The position numbers and the translations under genes were made by a program. From positions 96,923-160,922 of the forward strand of contig DHSD01000030.1 in NCBI GenBank assembly GCA_002411365.1: 64,000 nt of DNA, written 5' to 3'. Positions 18,001-26,941 of the stretch are shown here, one piece after another. The notes beneath the pieces were generated by a model. That model did not search any database. It was not told where the DNA came from and saw only the letters and a list, made by a program, of their open reading frames with translations. This DNA comes from Ruminococcaceae bacterium UBA5295. GTDB taxonomy: Bacteria > Bacillota > Clostridia > Oscillospirales > Acutalibacteraceae. Position 1 is the stretch's first letter. Every line of letters begins with the position of its first letter.

Positions 18001-18647
18001 AGATATTCTTTTGCTTTTTCGGACTGCACTTTCAAAGGCCCTATACGGCTTTCAAGTTCGGAAAGTATATCGTGCAGGCGAAGAAGATTATCCTGCGCTT
18101 GAGCCAGTTTATGCTCGGCATCTTCTTTGCGGTAGCGGAAACGTGAAATTCCGGCGGCTTCCTCGAAAATCTCGCGCCTGTCTTCACTGCGTGCGGAAAC
18201 AATGCTGTCTATTTTGCCCTGCCCAATAATAGAATAGCCGTCGCGCCCAAGGCCGGTATCCATGAAAAGCTCGTTTATATCTTTCAGTCTTACCTGAGTA
18301 TTGTTTATCAGGTACTCGCTTTCGCCTGACCGGTAATAACGCCTTGTAACAGAAACACTGTCGTCATCATAAGGAAGCTTACGGCTGCTGTTATCTATGT
18401 TAAGGGTAACTTCCGCAAAACCGAGCGGTCTGCGGCCAGGAGTACCGTTAAAAATAACATCTTCCATCTTTGTACAGCGAAGTGCGCGCACCGCCTGCTC
18501 GCCGAGCACCCAGAGTATGGCATCGCTTATGTTGCTTTTCCCACTTCCATTAGGACCAACCACTGCTGTAATTCCATCATGGAAATTGAGTTTTGTTTTG
18601 TCCGGAAATGTCTTAAAGCCCTGCAGTACAAGTGATTTAAGCAGCAA
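15072..18647 (-). CDS. smc: Chromosome segregation protein SMC
   Basis: 1191 aa. Condensin ATPase that organises and separates chromosomes with ScpAB. Walker A is GPNGSGKSNISDAILWVLGE; the hinge lies around residues 500-650 (GIRGPVSRLIRVPEQYAVAM ... GGSFTGGSK). The signature LSGGEKALVAIAI and Walker B PPFCVLDEIEAALDD are at the C-terminus. Two long coiled coils flank the hinge. Length is normal for full-size SMC. A 24-bp gap separates it from the upstream radical SAM gene. Confidence 0.97.
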   Translation of the reverse strand: MLLKSLVLQGFKTFPDKTKLNFHDGITAVVGPNGSGKSNISDAILWVLGEQAVRALRCTKMEDVIFNGTPGRRPLGFAEVTLNIDNSSRKLPYDDDSVSVTRRYYRSGESEYLINNTQVRLKDINELFMDTGLGRDGYSIIGQGKIDSIVSARSEDRREIFEEAAGISRFRYRKEDAEHKLAQAQDNLLRLHDILSELESRIGPLKVQSEKAKEYLSLAGKKKELEIGLWLFDLNRSGQMLHEQENKILIAKNQYDESGKAVQELESQIEKTFQESNACAAEADKVRSKCASLEEGAVQKDGEVSVLQNDIRHNNENIGRIKEEVKQNSASGIDVQQEIAEKKSNLKERTEYIKEKDKTFNAGSVELEKLKSGVDETAGKIDAYSQKIAELTAKATDAKVAEVTAASTISEIELRLSSVRQSLAEKAKKKEETGKYAESYRQKLCAADEKIKSLANSVNGYKMRLDARIRRREEAKRKSDTANLDLQSQLRRVKLLEDLEQNMEGFLGSVKSVMKASEHGELSGIRGPVSRLIRVPEQYAVAMETALGASMQNIVVETEQGAKSAIAFLKRTNGGRATFLPVSSIRGRCLRESGFDSCRGYVGIASELCTYDEEYSGIVSFLLGRIVIAEDLDSASYIARLYGYRFRVVTMDGQVVNVGGSFTGGSKGRNSGLISRAAEIEKIKEQAEKLRIGAKAAAEASKKAADEVSASEADFSGSRGELSSAQEERVRLDAECRRSESELKSAARDIEALEKEAEKAEARLKVQRAEREKAKAQSESFQREAEKQKAELAAASGDREGLSRKCDEIAEKIRKIELDRLAARKDIQSFENSIREAEERGRSHQEKITALQEEIRTLNVSTENLQEKIKALAEEAKSMRDEAKKSSGTVEEMNQHRMELEKQSVQLRANEREKSDEKEKVNHDLALLEERKASLQKSYDSIISQLWKEYELTRREAEEQFSMKIGDRAKAEKQLETVKNQIKGLGSVNVGAVDEYKEVSGRYEFLKKQVSDVEKSRDELNKLIGNLTRQMKELFTERFQQINKNFGETFRDLFGGGKGSLSLTDPGDVLNSGIEISVQPPGKIVSHLEALSGGEKALVAIAIYFAIMKVNPPPFCVLDEIEAALDDVNVARFAAYLRRMTEHTQFILITHRRGSMEGADVLYGVTMQDEGVSKLLEMPVAQMEAKLGIKA

Positions 18648-18670
18648 ATGCCATACCTCCTTTTATAAAA

Positions 18671-19675
18671 TCAGCCAGCAGATATTGCAATGTCGCTACG
18701 CGGAACAGAAATATCCGGATAAAAAGACACATCATAGCCCACTGCGGCAAGCTTGCAGATATTTTCCTTATTCTGCCCAATTGCCTGAGAAAGGCATTTA
18801 GGATTGACAAGTATTTTCACGCGGCCAGACGGAACCTTTTCTTTTTTCAGTTTCAGCTCCATTTTACGCAGCAGGCGGCGACTCTCGCAGAGCTCACGGA
18901 AAGCCGGATGCCATGGGCCGCCGACTCTGTTCTGCTCAAGTTCAGGTGACGCGTGCAGCCCAAGGCGTATAACCGGAATGCCGCGGCTTTCGAAAAAGCC
19001 AAGCAGTTCTGCGCAGAGCTCCACAGCTTCCTCTAAAGTTTGCGGCCGGTACTCTCCCCTCTCGCAGGCTTCGCCAAGCACAGTGCCGCGCAGGGCAATA
19101 GTAGGATAAATGCGCACACAGTCCGGCGACAGATCCGCGAGCTTTTCAGCCGTAGCCCTTGCGCCGTCATCTGTATCACCCATAAGGCCGGTCATCATCT
19201 GCAGGCCAATCGAAAAGCCAGCCGCGCGTATGAGCCCCGACGCTTTCTCCACCTGCTCCGCAGTATGGCCGCGCCCATTAAGGGCAAGTACACGGTCATC
19301 CATGCTCTGGGCACCGAGCTCAATTGTCGTCACGCCATAATGTTTAAGTATGGACAGAATCTCATCATCAATATAATCGGGCCGAGTGGAAATGCGTATT
19401 CCCGCAAAACGCCCGTCTTTTACATAAGGCCATGCAGCTTCCAGAAGCGAAATCATATAGCTTCGCTTAATGGCGGTAAAACTGCCGCCGAAAAATGCTA
19501 TCTCGGCATCTTTTGATTTTTCACCGAGGCTTTTCAAGGCCGTTTCGGCAGCGGCACGCACATCTGCCGCCTCAGGCTGCTTTTCAACGCCCGTGATAGT
19601 GTGCTGGTTGCAGAAGCTGCACGCGTGCGGGCAGCCGTTGTTAGGCACAAAAAGTGCCACATTAGCATGTCTCAA
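18671..19675 (-). CDS. Elp3-like radical SAM protein
   Basis: 334 aa. The 4Fe-4S/SAM motif is CPHACSFC (N-terminus, about residues 15-22); GGSFTAIKR, ISTRPDYID, and ELGAQSMDDRVL follow as in the Elp3/HemN-like radical SAM group. There is no acetyltransferase domain, unlike true Elp3. The substrate is unknown; tRNA modification would be a guess from the Elp3 likeness. This family commonly sits between rnc and smc in Clostridia. Its start overlaps the rnc stop by 4 bp. Confidence 0.85.
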   Translation of the reverse strand: MRHANVALFVPNNGCPHACSFCNQHTITGVEKQPEAADVRAAAETALKSLGEKSKDAEIAFFGGSFTAIKRSYMISLLEAAWPYVKDGRFAGIRISTRPDYIDDEILSILKHYGVTTIELGAQSMDDRVLALNGRGHTAEQVEKASGLIRAAGFSIGLQMMTGLMGDTDDGARATAEKLADLSPDCVRIYPTIALRGTVLGEACERGEYRPQTLEEAVELCAELLGFFESRGIPVIRLGLHASPELEQNRVGGPWHPAFRELCESRRLLRKMELKLKKEKVPSGRVKILVNPKCLSQAIGQNKENICKLAAVGYDVSFYPDISVPRSDIAISAG

Positions 19676-20367
19676 TAGCCCATCAACCCCAATGCTTCGC
19701 GTGCTGCCTGCTGCTCAGCTTCTTTTTTGCTGCGCCCGCCGCCTTTACCCACAACATTGCCGTCAAGGCACACCTCAACAGTAAAATGTTTGTCATGGTC
19801 AGGCCCGCTCTCGCCCGTCAGGACATACTCCAGACGATCTTCCGGATTTTTCTGAACGATTTCCTGAAGGGCGGTTTTATAATCTTTAAAAGTTTTAGGT
19901 TTTGGCTCTTTCAAAAGCGGCACTACAAACCGCAGGACAAATTTCCGCGCTTTTCCCATGCCTCCGTCAAGGTAAATAGCAGCCGTAATAGACTCAAACA
20001 TATCGGCAAGGATTGAGGAGCGCGTTTTTCCTCCCGAACGCTGCTCCCCGCGGCTTAAAAGCATGTAGTCTCCTATGCCAAGCTGGCGCGAAAAGCCACA
20101 GCAGGCCTTTTCACATACAAGGGCAGCACGCTTTTTGGTAAGGTCGCCTTCAGGGAGTTTAGGGTAATGGCGGTAAAGGTAGTCTGCCACAACAAGCCCG
20201 AGAATTGAATCGCCGAGAAACTCCAGCCGTTCATAGCTGCCGCACGGCAAATGGCATTCATTCGCATAGGAAGAGTGTGTCAGCGCCGTTTTTAAATACC
20301 GCTTGTTCTTGAAATGGTACTGAAGTTTATCTTCAAGTCCGTTAAGCGGCAACTGTTCAGAAGTCAA
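19672..20367 (-). CDS. rnc: Ribonuclease III
   Basis: 231 aa. Cleaves double-stranded RNA in rRNA maturation and mRNA turnover. The catalytic helix YERLEFLGDSILGLVVADYL holds the metal-binding Glu/Asp, with the second set in SILADMFESITAAIYLDGG; the dsRNA-binding domain is C-terminal (DYKTALQEIVQK ... GGGRSKKEAEQQAAREAL). There is no ATG in frame before the core: the start is TTG at 20367 (or a second TTG at 20352), overlapping the plsX stop, so translation probably depends on coupling to plsX. Confidence 0.95.
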   Translation of the reverse strand: MTSEQLPLNGLEDKLQYHFKNKRYLKTALTHSSYANECHLPCGSYERLEFLGDSILGLVVADYLYRHYPKLPEGDLTKKRAALVCEKACCGFSRQLGIGDYMLLSRGEQRSGGKTRSSILADMFESITAAIYLDGGMGKARKFVLRFVVPLLKEPKPKTFKDYKTALQEIVQKNPEDRLEYVLTGESGPDHDKHFTVEVCLDGNVVGKGGGRSKKEAEQQAAREALGLMGY

Positions 20368-21389
20368 AATGTCTCATCTGCCTTTGCTTCATTGATTTCA
20401 CCGTATTTTGCCAAAGAAGACACGATTTCTTCTGTAACATTACCCTCAACATACGCCTTCGTTAGGCGGATAGCATTACAGACAGTTTTCGACTTTGCGC
20501 TGCCATGCATCTTGAAAACAGGTTTAAGGCATCCCATAAGAGGCGCACCGCCGTATTCATTGTAGTCAAAATCATGCTTAAGATTTTTTATATCGTTAAG
20601 GACAAGCGCAGCCGCAAACTTGTTTTTCGCATTTTTTGTAAATATGGATTTCATTTTGCCAAGAAGCATGATTGCAACGCCCTCATACATCTTGAGTATC
20701 ACATTTCCTGTAAAGCCGTCGGTTACAACAACATCCCCAGCATCCAGCGGTATGCTGCGGGCTTCGATATTCCCGATGAAATTTATGCTTGACTGCTTGA
20801 GAAGCCTGAACGCCTTATGCTGGAGCAAACCGCCCTTCTGGTCCTCAGTGCCAATATTGGCAAGTGAAACGCGCGGGTTGTTAACTCCCATTACCTTTTC
20901 CATGTATACCGAGCCCATAATTCCAAACTGCTGCAGCATTTCCGCTGTGCAACTTACATTTGCCCCGCAGTCAATAAGCATGAACGAGCCCTTATCGTTC
21001 GGCAGCACAGGCGCAAACGCAACGCGCTTAATGCCTTTTATGCGCTTAACAATAAGCGAGGCACCTACAACAAGGGCTCCGCTGTTTCCGCCTGAAACAA
21101 AAGCATCGCCTTCACCGGCACTTAGCCTCCTTAGGCCTTCAGCCATTGAGCTGTCGTTCTTTTCTTTCACAACCGACCCTGGGCTGTCTTCCATTGTTAT
21201 GACGCTTGGGGTATCGACAATTTCCATCCGCTCAAGCGAAATATTGTTTTCCGATGCTGCACGGCGGATTCTGTTTTCGGGGCCAGTCAGCATCACATCG
21301 ATATCAAGCCCCTGAACAGCAGCCGCACAGCCTTTTATAATTTCAAGCGGTGCATTGTCCCCACCGAAAGCATCAACAATTATTTTCAT
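20364..21389 (-). CDS. plsX: Phosphate acyltransferase PlsX
   Basis: 341 aa. Converts acyl-ACP to acyl-phosphate, the donor used by PlsY (also in this window) for phospholipid synthesis. The N-terminus MKIIVDAFGGDNAP and the motifs GNSGALVVGAS, NDKGSFMLIDCGANV, VVTDGFTGNVILK and NEYGGAPLMG are diagnostic. ATG at 21389 has AAGGAG nine bases before it; 21 more upstream codons in frame are not family-like. Usually next to fabD/acpP; here acpP is not seen between plsX and rnc. Confidence 0.96.
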   Translation of the reverse strand: MKIIVDAFGGDNAPLEIIKGCAAAVQGLDIDVMLTGPENRIRRAASENNISLERMEIVDTPSVITMEDSPGSVVKEKNDSSMAEGLRRLSAGEGDAFVSGGNSGALVVGASLIVKRIKGIKRVAFAPVLPNDKGSFMLIDCGANVSCTAEMLQQFGIMGSVYMEKVMGVNNPRVSLANIGTEDQKGGLLQHKAFRLLKQSSINFIGNIEARSIPLDAGDVVVTDGFTGNVILKMYEGVAIMLLGKMKSIFTKNAKNKFAAALVLNDIKNLKHDFDYNEYGGAPLMGCLKPVFKMHGSAKSKTVCNAIRLTKAYVEGNVTEEIVSSLAKYGEINEAKADETF

Positions 21390-21420
21390 AAACAATATCT
21401 CCTTTTTCTGCGGAACAAAA

Positions 21421-22734
21421 TTATAAATTCTCTGCCTTACAGAATCCGGCAAGGTTGTTAAGCGCCCTTTCAGCTAATGAAGCATACCTGTCCTTTTTGC
21501 ATTTTATGTGCGGCTCTATCGGCGGCAGAATGCCAAAATTCGCCCCCATAGGCTGAAACGTAACCTCACTTGCATTTCCTACATATCGGCTGAGTGCGCC
21601 AATCATTGTTGTTTCAGGCAGCACCGCTGTTTTTTCCCCATTCATACGTCTTACGGCATTTTCCCCAGCAACTATGCCGGAAGCAGCCGATTCCATATAT
21701 CCCTCAACACCTGTTACCTGACCTGCAAAAAATATGCGCGGCTCTTTTCTAAGGCTGAAATCAGGCAGCAGCACGCGCGGTGAGTCGAGAAAAGTGTTGC
21801 GGTGCATCACTCCATAGCGAACGAATTCGGCATGCTCAAGGCCCGGTATCATGCCAAAAACGCGTTTCTGCTCTCCAAATTTAAGATTTGTCTGAAATCC
21901 TACAAGGTTGTACATTGTTCCGCGAACATCTTCACGCCTAAGCTGAAGCACCGCCCATGGGCGGTGACCCGTGCGCGGGTCACGCAGGCCCACAGGCTTC
22001 ATCGGGCCAAAACGCAGTGTGTCTTGCCCGCGCCCGGCCATCACTTCCACAGGCATACAGCCTTCGTAAACTTTTGGGTCTGCCTTGTCAAACCCGTGCA
22101 AAGGGGCACGCTCGGCGTTGACAAGTTCATTGTAAAAAGACTCATACTCTTCTTTGTTCATCGGACAGTTGAGGTAAGCGCCGTCTTCGCCATAATTATA
22201 GCGCGACGCTGAAAATACGCGTTCCATATCAAGGCTTTCGGCTGTGACTATCGGCGCGGCTGCATCGTAAAAGCTGAGGCTGCCCCCGCACAGTGAAAAG
22301 ATGCGTGATGCTAGGGCATCGGAAGTCAGAGGGCCTGTAGCGATAACAACAATGCCGTCCTTCGGGATATCTGTAATTTCTTTGCGGCTGACATGTATTA
22401 AAGGCTGCGAGTATATTTTTTGCGTGACAAGTTCAGAAAAAGCTTTGCGGTCAACGGCAAGCGCGCCGCCTGCCGGCACACGGCACTGAAGAGCACATGG
22501 AACAAGCAGCGAGCCAAGGCGCCGCATTTCTTCCTTTAAAAGGCCTGCAGCGCTTTCCACGCGCTCAGCTTTCAGGGAATTTGAGCATACAAGCTCTGCA
22601 AAATTTTCACTGCTGTGCGCCGGCGAAAAGCGTACCGGCTTCATTTCATACAACTCTACTTCAACCCCGCATGAGGCAATCTGCCATGCGGCTTCACAGC
22701 CGGCAAGGCCGGCACCAATTACCGTGATGCTCAT
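21421..22734 (-). CDS. trmFO: tRNA (uracil-54-C5)-methyltransferase, folate-dependent
   Basis: 437 aa. FAD enzyme that uses methylene-tetrahydrofolate to make ribothymidine-54 in tRNA. It has the dinucleotide fold VIGAGLAGCEAAWQIA, then CSNSLKAERVESAAGLLKEE, VMAGRGQDTLRFGPMKPVGL and FFAGQVTGVEGYMESAASG, all TrmFO hallmarks. The start overlaps the topA stop by 4 bp; topA-trmFO is a conserved Firmicutes pair. FolD, which makes the folate donor, is elsewhere in this window. Confidence 0.96.
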   Translation of the reverse strand: MSITVIGAGLAGCEAAWQIASCGVEVELYEMKPVRFSPAHSSENFAELVCSNSLKAERVESAAGLLKEEMRRLGSLLVPCALQCRVPAGGALAVDRKAFSELVTQKIYSQPLIHVSRKEITDIPKDGIVVIATGPLTSDALASRIFSLCGGSLSFYDAAAPIVTAESLDMERVFSASRYNYGEDGAYLNCPMNKEEYESFYNELVNAERAPLHGFDKADPKVYEGCMPVEVMAGRGQDTLRFGPMKPVGLRDPRTGHRPWAVLQLRREDVRGTMYNLVGFQTNLKFGEQKRVFGMIPGLEHAEFVRYGVMHRNTFLDSPRVLLPDFSLRKEPRIFFAGQVTGVEGYMESAASGIVAGENAVRRMNGEKTAVLPETTMIGALSRYVGNASEVTFQPMGANFGILPPIEPHIKCKKDRYASLAERALNNLAGFCKAENL

Positions 22735-24818
22735 TCGTCTCCGTCATCCGTCCTTTCATAGCCGCAGCCCGGCGTTATGCAGTAATATTTCGGATTCTTG
22801 CCTTTCTTTTTCATCAGCGTTTTTCCACATTTGGGGCATTTTTCTTTTGTCGGCTCATCCCATGACATAAAGTTGCATTTCGGGTAATTGGAACAACCAT
22901 AAAAAATTCTGCCCTTTTTAGTGTGGCGTATAACAACCTTGCCGCCGCATTTAGGACATTCGGCGCCATTTGTCTCAACATATTTCTTTACGTTCTTGCA
23001 CTCAGGGTAACCCGGGCAGGCGAGGAACTTTCCGTAGCGGCCAGTCTTTATGACCATGTGGCGTCCGCACTTTTCGCAGATAACATCAGTCACATCTTCT
23101 TTTAACTGGATCTTTACGCCCTTCATAGCTTCCTTTGCTTCTTTCAGCGTTTCGCTGAAATCTCCGTAAAAATCACTAAGCTCTTTTACCCAATCTGTTT
23201 GCCCTTTCTGCACCCCGTCGAGGTCGCTTTCCACCTGCGCGGTAAACTTGACGTTTACAATTTTAGGGAACCGCTCTTTAAGCAGTTTGGTAACTGTCTC
23301 GCCGAGCTCAGTAGGTTTAAGCGCCTTTCCGTCACGCACAACATATTCCCTTGCAAGTATGGTGGAAATAGTCACGGCGTAAGTCGATGGGCGCCCTATG
23401 CCGTTTTCCTCAAGCGCCTTGATAAGTGATGCTTCTGTGTAGCGCGGAGGCGGCTGAGTAAAATGCTGGCTGCCTGCTATATCCTTAAGGTTCAGCATCA
23501 TACCTTTTTTAAACTCCGGTAGTGAAGATTTTGCCTTTTCCTCATCATCTTTTGCTTCTTCATAAAGGACAGTAAAGCCGTCGAAAGCCACAATATAGCC
23601 TGATGCTTTAAAAGTGTAATTATTCGCCTGAATTGTCACCTGAAGTGTGTCTTGGAGGCAGTTCGCCATCTGGCTTGCAATAAAGCGATCCCAGACAAGT
23701 TTATAAAGCTTATACTGGTCTGATGTAAGGCTTAACTTCACCTTATCCGGCGAAAGGCTTGGCACAGTAGGCCTTATGGCTTCATGGCCGTCCTGTGCAT
23801 TTGCGCGTGACTTGTAATGGCGCGGAGTTTCCGGAAGATAATCTTTGCCCCAGCGCTCATTTATATAGTCAGCGGCGCTTTTAATAGCCTCTTCCGAAAT
23901 GCGCAGCGAGTCTGTACGCATATACGTTATAAGGCCTATGGCTCCCATATCCTCCACTTCGATACCTTCATAAAGCTCCTGCGCAGCTTTCATTGTGCGG
24001 CGTGCTGTGAAACCGAGGCGGCGAGACGCCTCCTGCTGCATGGTTGAAGTCGAAAACGGCGGAACAGGCGACTTCTTACGTTTGCCCTTTCTGACATTTG
24101 TGACGCTGAATTCGGCACTTTTAAGATCTTCGAGAATATGGTCAGACTGCTCTTTGTTTTCAATCTTTATTTTTCCGTTTTCATCGCCGTATAAAGACGC
24201 CACAAAAGTATGGCGCGAGCCTTTCGGTGAAAGTTTAGCCTCAATGCTCCAGTACTCTTCCGGAGTAAAAGCGCAAATTTTTTCCTCGCGGTCTACAATA
24301 AGGCGGACGGCAACGGACTGCACACGCCCTGCCGAAAGGCCATGGCGTATCTTCTGCGATAGAAACGGGCTGAGCTTATAGCCAACAAGGCGGTCTAAAA
24401 TACGGCGCGCCTGCTGTGCATTCACAAGGTTTAAGTCAATGTTGCGCGGATTTGCCATTCCTGCAGAAATGCCTGTTTTTGTTATTTCATTAAACGTTAC
24501 CCTGTTTTTGTCTTCCGTGTTAAGGCCCAAAAGGTACGCCAAATGCCATGAGATTGCCTCGCCTTCACGGTCAGGGTCCGTTGCCAAAAGGACACCGTCG
24601 CTCTTTTCCGCCTTGCTCTGCAGCTGCTGAACGAGTTTCTCCTTTCCTTTTATAACTTCATATTTTGGCTTAAAATTATTTTTAACATCTACACTGAGCC
24701 TGTTTTCAGGAAGGTCGCGCACATGGCCCATGGATGCAACAACATTATAGCCGGAACCCAGAAATTTTTGAATTGTTTTTGCCTTGGCAGGTGATTCAAC
24801 AATAACCAGCTTCGACAT
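22731..24818 (-). CDS. topA: DNA topoisomerase I
   Basis: 695 aa. Type IA enzyme that relaxes negative supercoils. The Toprim domain starts KLVIVESPAKAKTIQKFLG with the acidic DPDREGEAISWHL. The active tyrosine lies in GLITYMRTDSLRIS. Three C-terminal zinc ribbons follow (CEKCGRHMVIK, CPKCGGKVVIR, CPKCGKTLMKK). Length matches clostridial TopA. ATG has GAGGTGG before it. Continues a dprA-topA-trmFO block. Confidence 0.97.
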   Translation of the reverse strand: MSKLVIVESPAKAKTIQKFLGSGYNVVASMGHVRDLPENRLSVDVKNNFKPKYEVIKGKEKLVQQLQSKAEKSDGVLLATDPDREGEAISWHLAYLLGLNTEDKNRVTFNEITKTGISAGMANPRNIDLNLVNAQQARRILDRLVGYKLSPFLSQKIRHGLSAGRVQSVAVRLIVDREEKICAFTPEEYWSIEAKLSPKGSRHTFVASLYGDENGKIKIENKEQSDHILEDLKSAEFSVTNVRKGKRKKSPVPPFSTSTMQQEASRRLGFTARRTMKAAQELYEGIEVEDMGAIGLITYMRTDSLRISEEAIKSAADYINERWGKDYLPETPRHYKSRANAQDGHEAIRPTVPSLSPDKVKLSLTSDQYKLYKLVWDRFIASQMANCLQDTLQVTIQANNYTFKASGYIVAFDGFTVLYEEAKDDEEKAKSSLPEFKKGMMLNLKDIAGSQHFTQPPPRYTEASLIKALEENGIGRPSTYAVTISTILAREYVVRDGKALKPTELGETVTKLLKERFPKIVNVKFTAQVESDLDGVQKGQTDWVKELSDFYGDFSETLKEAKEAMKGVKIQLKEDVTDVICEKCGRHMVIKTGRYGKFLACPGYPECKNVKKYVETNGAECPKCGGKVVIRHTKKGRIFYGCSNYPKCNFMSWDEPTKEKCPKCGKTLMKKKGKNPKYYCITPGCGYERTDDGDE

Positions 24819-24898
24819 GTAACCACCTCACAGTAATTTTTTGCGAAAACCGCCGAAACGGCACACAGATTATTTGGAATTATTAAGTTGCCATCATT

Positions 24899-26056
24899 TC
24901 AGCAAAGGCTGTAGCGCCTGCCTGAATATGAGCGGACAGCACCGGCCAGCTCAAGCTCCGTAAGCGCTGCAAGCAGGCGCTGAACCGGCAAGCCGGTTTC
25001 AGCCCCGATATTAGAAATATGGGCAGGTTCCCTTGACAGTACGGAATAAACACGCTCCGCATCGTCAGAAAGATTTTCCGGTTTATGCGTATGGTTTTCT
25101 TCATGCGGCTTTTTCGGAATATCTTTATCTTTTATAATAGCATTCGTTTCAACGCCGTCAAGCAAAATTTTACCCGAAAAGCATTCGGAATACTCTTCCA
25201 AAATCTCGCCGGCGCTGCTTACAGGCTTTGCGCCGCACTTTATCAGGCTGTTTACGCCTTTAGAAACAGGGCTGTAAATATCTGCCGGAATGGCAAAAAC
25301 ATCCCTGCCCTGGTCGAGTGCACAGTCCGCCGTAATCAGTGATCCGCTGCGTGAAGCCGCTTCTACAACAAGCGTGCCAACAGCAAGCCCTGAAATAATT
25401 CTGTTACGGATTGGAAAATTTGAGCCCATCGGCTGCGTATCCGGCGGATATTCGGAAACAAGCGCGCCGTTTTTGGCAATCACATCGCGTAGGGAAGCAT
25501 TTACCATAAGGTAATTGGCATCAATGCCGCAGCCAAGCACACACACGGTTTTGCCGCCTGCCTGTAATGCGCCTTTATGTGCGGCAGTATCTATTCCCAG
25601 TGCACCGCCGCTTACCACTACAGCTCCACTTTTTGCAAGCTCATAAGCTATACTCCGCGCCGCGGTGCGACCTGTGGCAGTTGCCTTCCGTGTGCCGACT
25701 ATGGCGATTGACAGGCGGCATGAGATATCCGGTATGTGGCCTTTTACATAAAGGACACACGGCGGATTTGGAATCTGCTTTAAAAGCTCCGGATATTCGC
25801 TGTCGTCGGGCGTTATTACCCTCTGCCCCATCTTTTCACTGTATTCTAACAGTGCGGCTGCCTGTTCGGCTGTCCATGCTTCCATATTACGCAATTCTTT
25901 CTGCGTGAAGTACCCTTCCAAAAGCCATGATTGACGGCCCGCACGGTAAAAATCATATACTGTCGGGTATGACGAGAGTATGCGGCCTGCCTTAGAGCTT
26001 CCGGCACCAAGCGCATGCTGCAGCCAAAGCCAGTAAACACGCAAATCGTATTTCAT
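24899..26056 (-). CDS. dprA: DNA-processing protein DprA/Smf
   Basis: 385 aa. Loads RecA on incoming single-stranded DNA in transformation. The Rossmann-like core contains IAIVGTRKATATGR, VVVSGGALGIDTAAHKGAL, NRIISGLAVGTLVVEA and SGSLITADCALDQGRDVFAIP. A C-terminal winged-helix-like segment (SDDAERVYSVL ... ISNIGAETGLPVQRLLAALTELELAG) completes the usual domain plan. It overlaps the rlmB-like stop by one base. No com genes are in the window, so competence itself is not shown. Confidence 0.95.
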   Translation of the reverse strand: MKYDLRVYWLWLQHALGAGSSKAGRILSSYPTVYDFYRAGRQSWLLEGYFTQKELRNMEAWTAEQAAALLEYSEKMGQRVITPDDSEYPELLKQIPNPPCVLYVKGHIPDISCRLSIAIVGTRKATATGRTAARSIAYELAKSGAVVVSGGALGIDTAAHKGALQAGGKTVCVLGCGIDANYLMVNASLRDVIAKNGALVSEYPPDTQPMGSNFPIRNRIISGLAVGTLVVEAASRSGSLITADCALDQGRDVFAIPADIYSPVSKGVNSLIKCGAKPVSSAGEILEEYSECFSGKILLDGVETNAIIKDKDIPKKPHEENHTHKPENLSDDAERVYSVLSREPAHISNIGAETGLPVQRLLAALTELELAGAVRSYSGRRYSLC

Positions 26057-26871
26057 TACCTGTCACTGTCTCCTAAACAATCACGCATCATTTCCCACAT
26101 TAAAATAGCGGCCGAAGCAGCCGCATTTAACGACTCCGCCCTGCCTTTCATTGGAATTGTTATGCTGGCAGTGCAGGCGTGTTTTGCTTCTTCCGTAAGG
26201 CCGTTCCCCTCATTGCCTATTACGGCTGCCGAAGGTTTATTAAAACAGACCGAAGTCACAAGAGGAACCGAATTATCCGGAACAGCAGCAAAAGTTGCAT
26301 ATCCAAGAGCATTCAGTTCTGCTATAATTTCTGAAGCGCCGCTGCTGTGCAAAAGCGGCAAGCGAAACAAAGCACCCATGCTTGTCCGCAGCACTTTTGG
26401 TGACATCGGATCACAGCACTTGCCAGCCAAGATTACGCCGCCAACACCGAGCGCTTCCGCAGTGCGCAGCACAGCGCCCAGATTTGCGGGATCTTGTATA
26501 TTTTCAAGCACAGCCAAATGGCGGCCCTTTGTCTTTTCAAAAAAGCCGCTGCCCATCTCAGGTGATATACACACGCAGAAAATCCCCTGCGGATGTTTTG
26601 TATCTGAAATGTACTGTGCGACTGCCGGAGAAATAATGTATTCATTTTCCGAAGCGGTGCGGATCTTTTCAAGATAAGGCCCATATTTCTGGCTTGCAGA
26701 ATCAGTATACATCAAGGCGGCAACAGTTATACCGCTCAACGCGGCATCTGCGCATAAACGTGCCCCTTCCGCTGAAAAACGGTGTTTTTCACACCGGTAC
26801 GCCGGCGAACCGGCAAGGCGAAGATATTCTTTTACTATTTCGTTTTTGCGGCTTGTAATTTCTACAGGCAT
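26056..26871 (-). CDS. SpoU/TrmH-family RNA 2'-O-methyltransferase
   Basis: 271 aa. An N-terminal substrate-binding part (ITSRKNEIVKEYLRLAG, FSAEGARLCADAA) is followed by the SpoU knot domain: LENIQDPANLGAVLRTAEALG (motif 1), VIGNEGNGLTEEA (motif 2), and IPMKGRAESLNAAASAAILMWE (motif 3). It probably methylates ribose in 23S rRNA (RlmB/YsgA-like), but the exact nucleotide cannot be read from sequence. Directly downstream of the rplT terminator; no separate promoter recognised. Confidence 0.88.
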   Translation of the reverse strand: MPVEITSRKNEIVKEYLRLAGSPAYRCEKHRFSAEGARLCADAALSGITVAALMYTDSASQKYGPYLEKIRTASENEYIISPAVAQYISDTKHPQGIFCVCISPEMGSGFFEKTKGRHLAVLENIQDPANLGAVLRTAEALGVGGVILAGKCCDPMSPKVLRTSMGALFRLPLLHSSGASEIIAELNALGYATFAAVPDNSVPLVTSVCFNKPSAAVIGNEGNGLTEEAKHACTASITIPMKGRAESLNAAASAAILMWEMMRDCLGDSDR

Positions 26872-26894
26872 AATTTTTAAATACTCCAGCTAAA

Positions 26895-26933
26895 TAATAA
26901 AAATATGCGCCCGGTGCATACCCGGACGCACAT
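26895..26933 (-). terminator. Intrinsic terminator of infC-rpmI-rplT
   Basis: Minus-strand stem ATGTGCGTCCGG/CCGGGCGCATAT (12 bp with G-U pairs), 7-nt loop, followed by a U-rich run. Lies just after the rplT stop. Confidence 0.8.
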
Positions 26934-26941
26934 TTCGCTTT

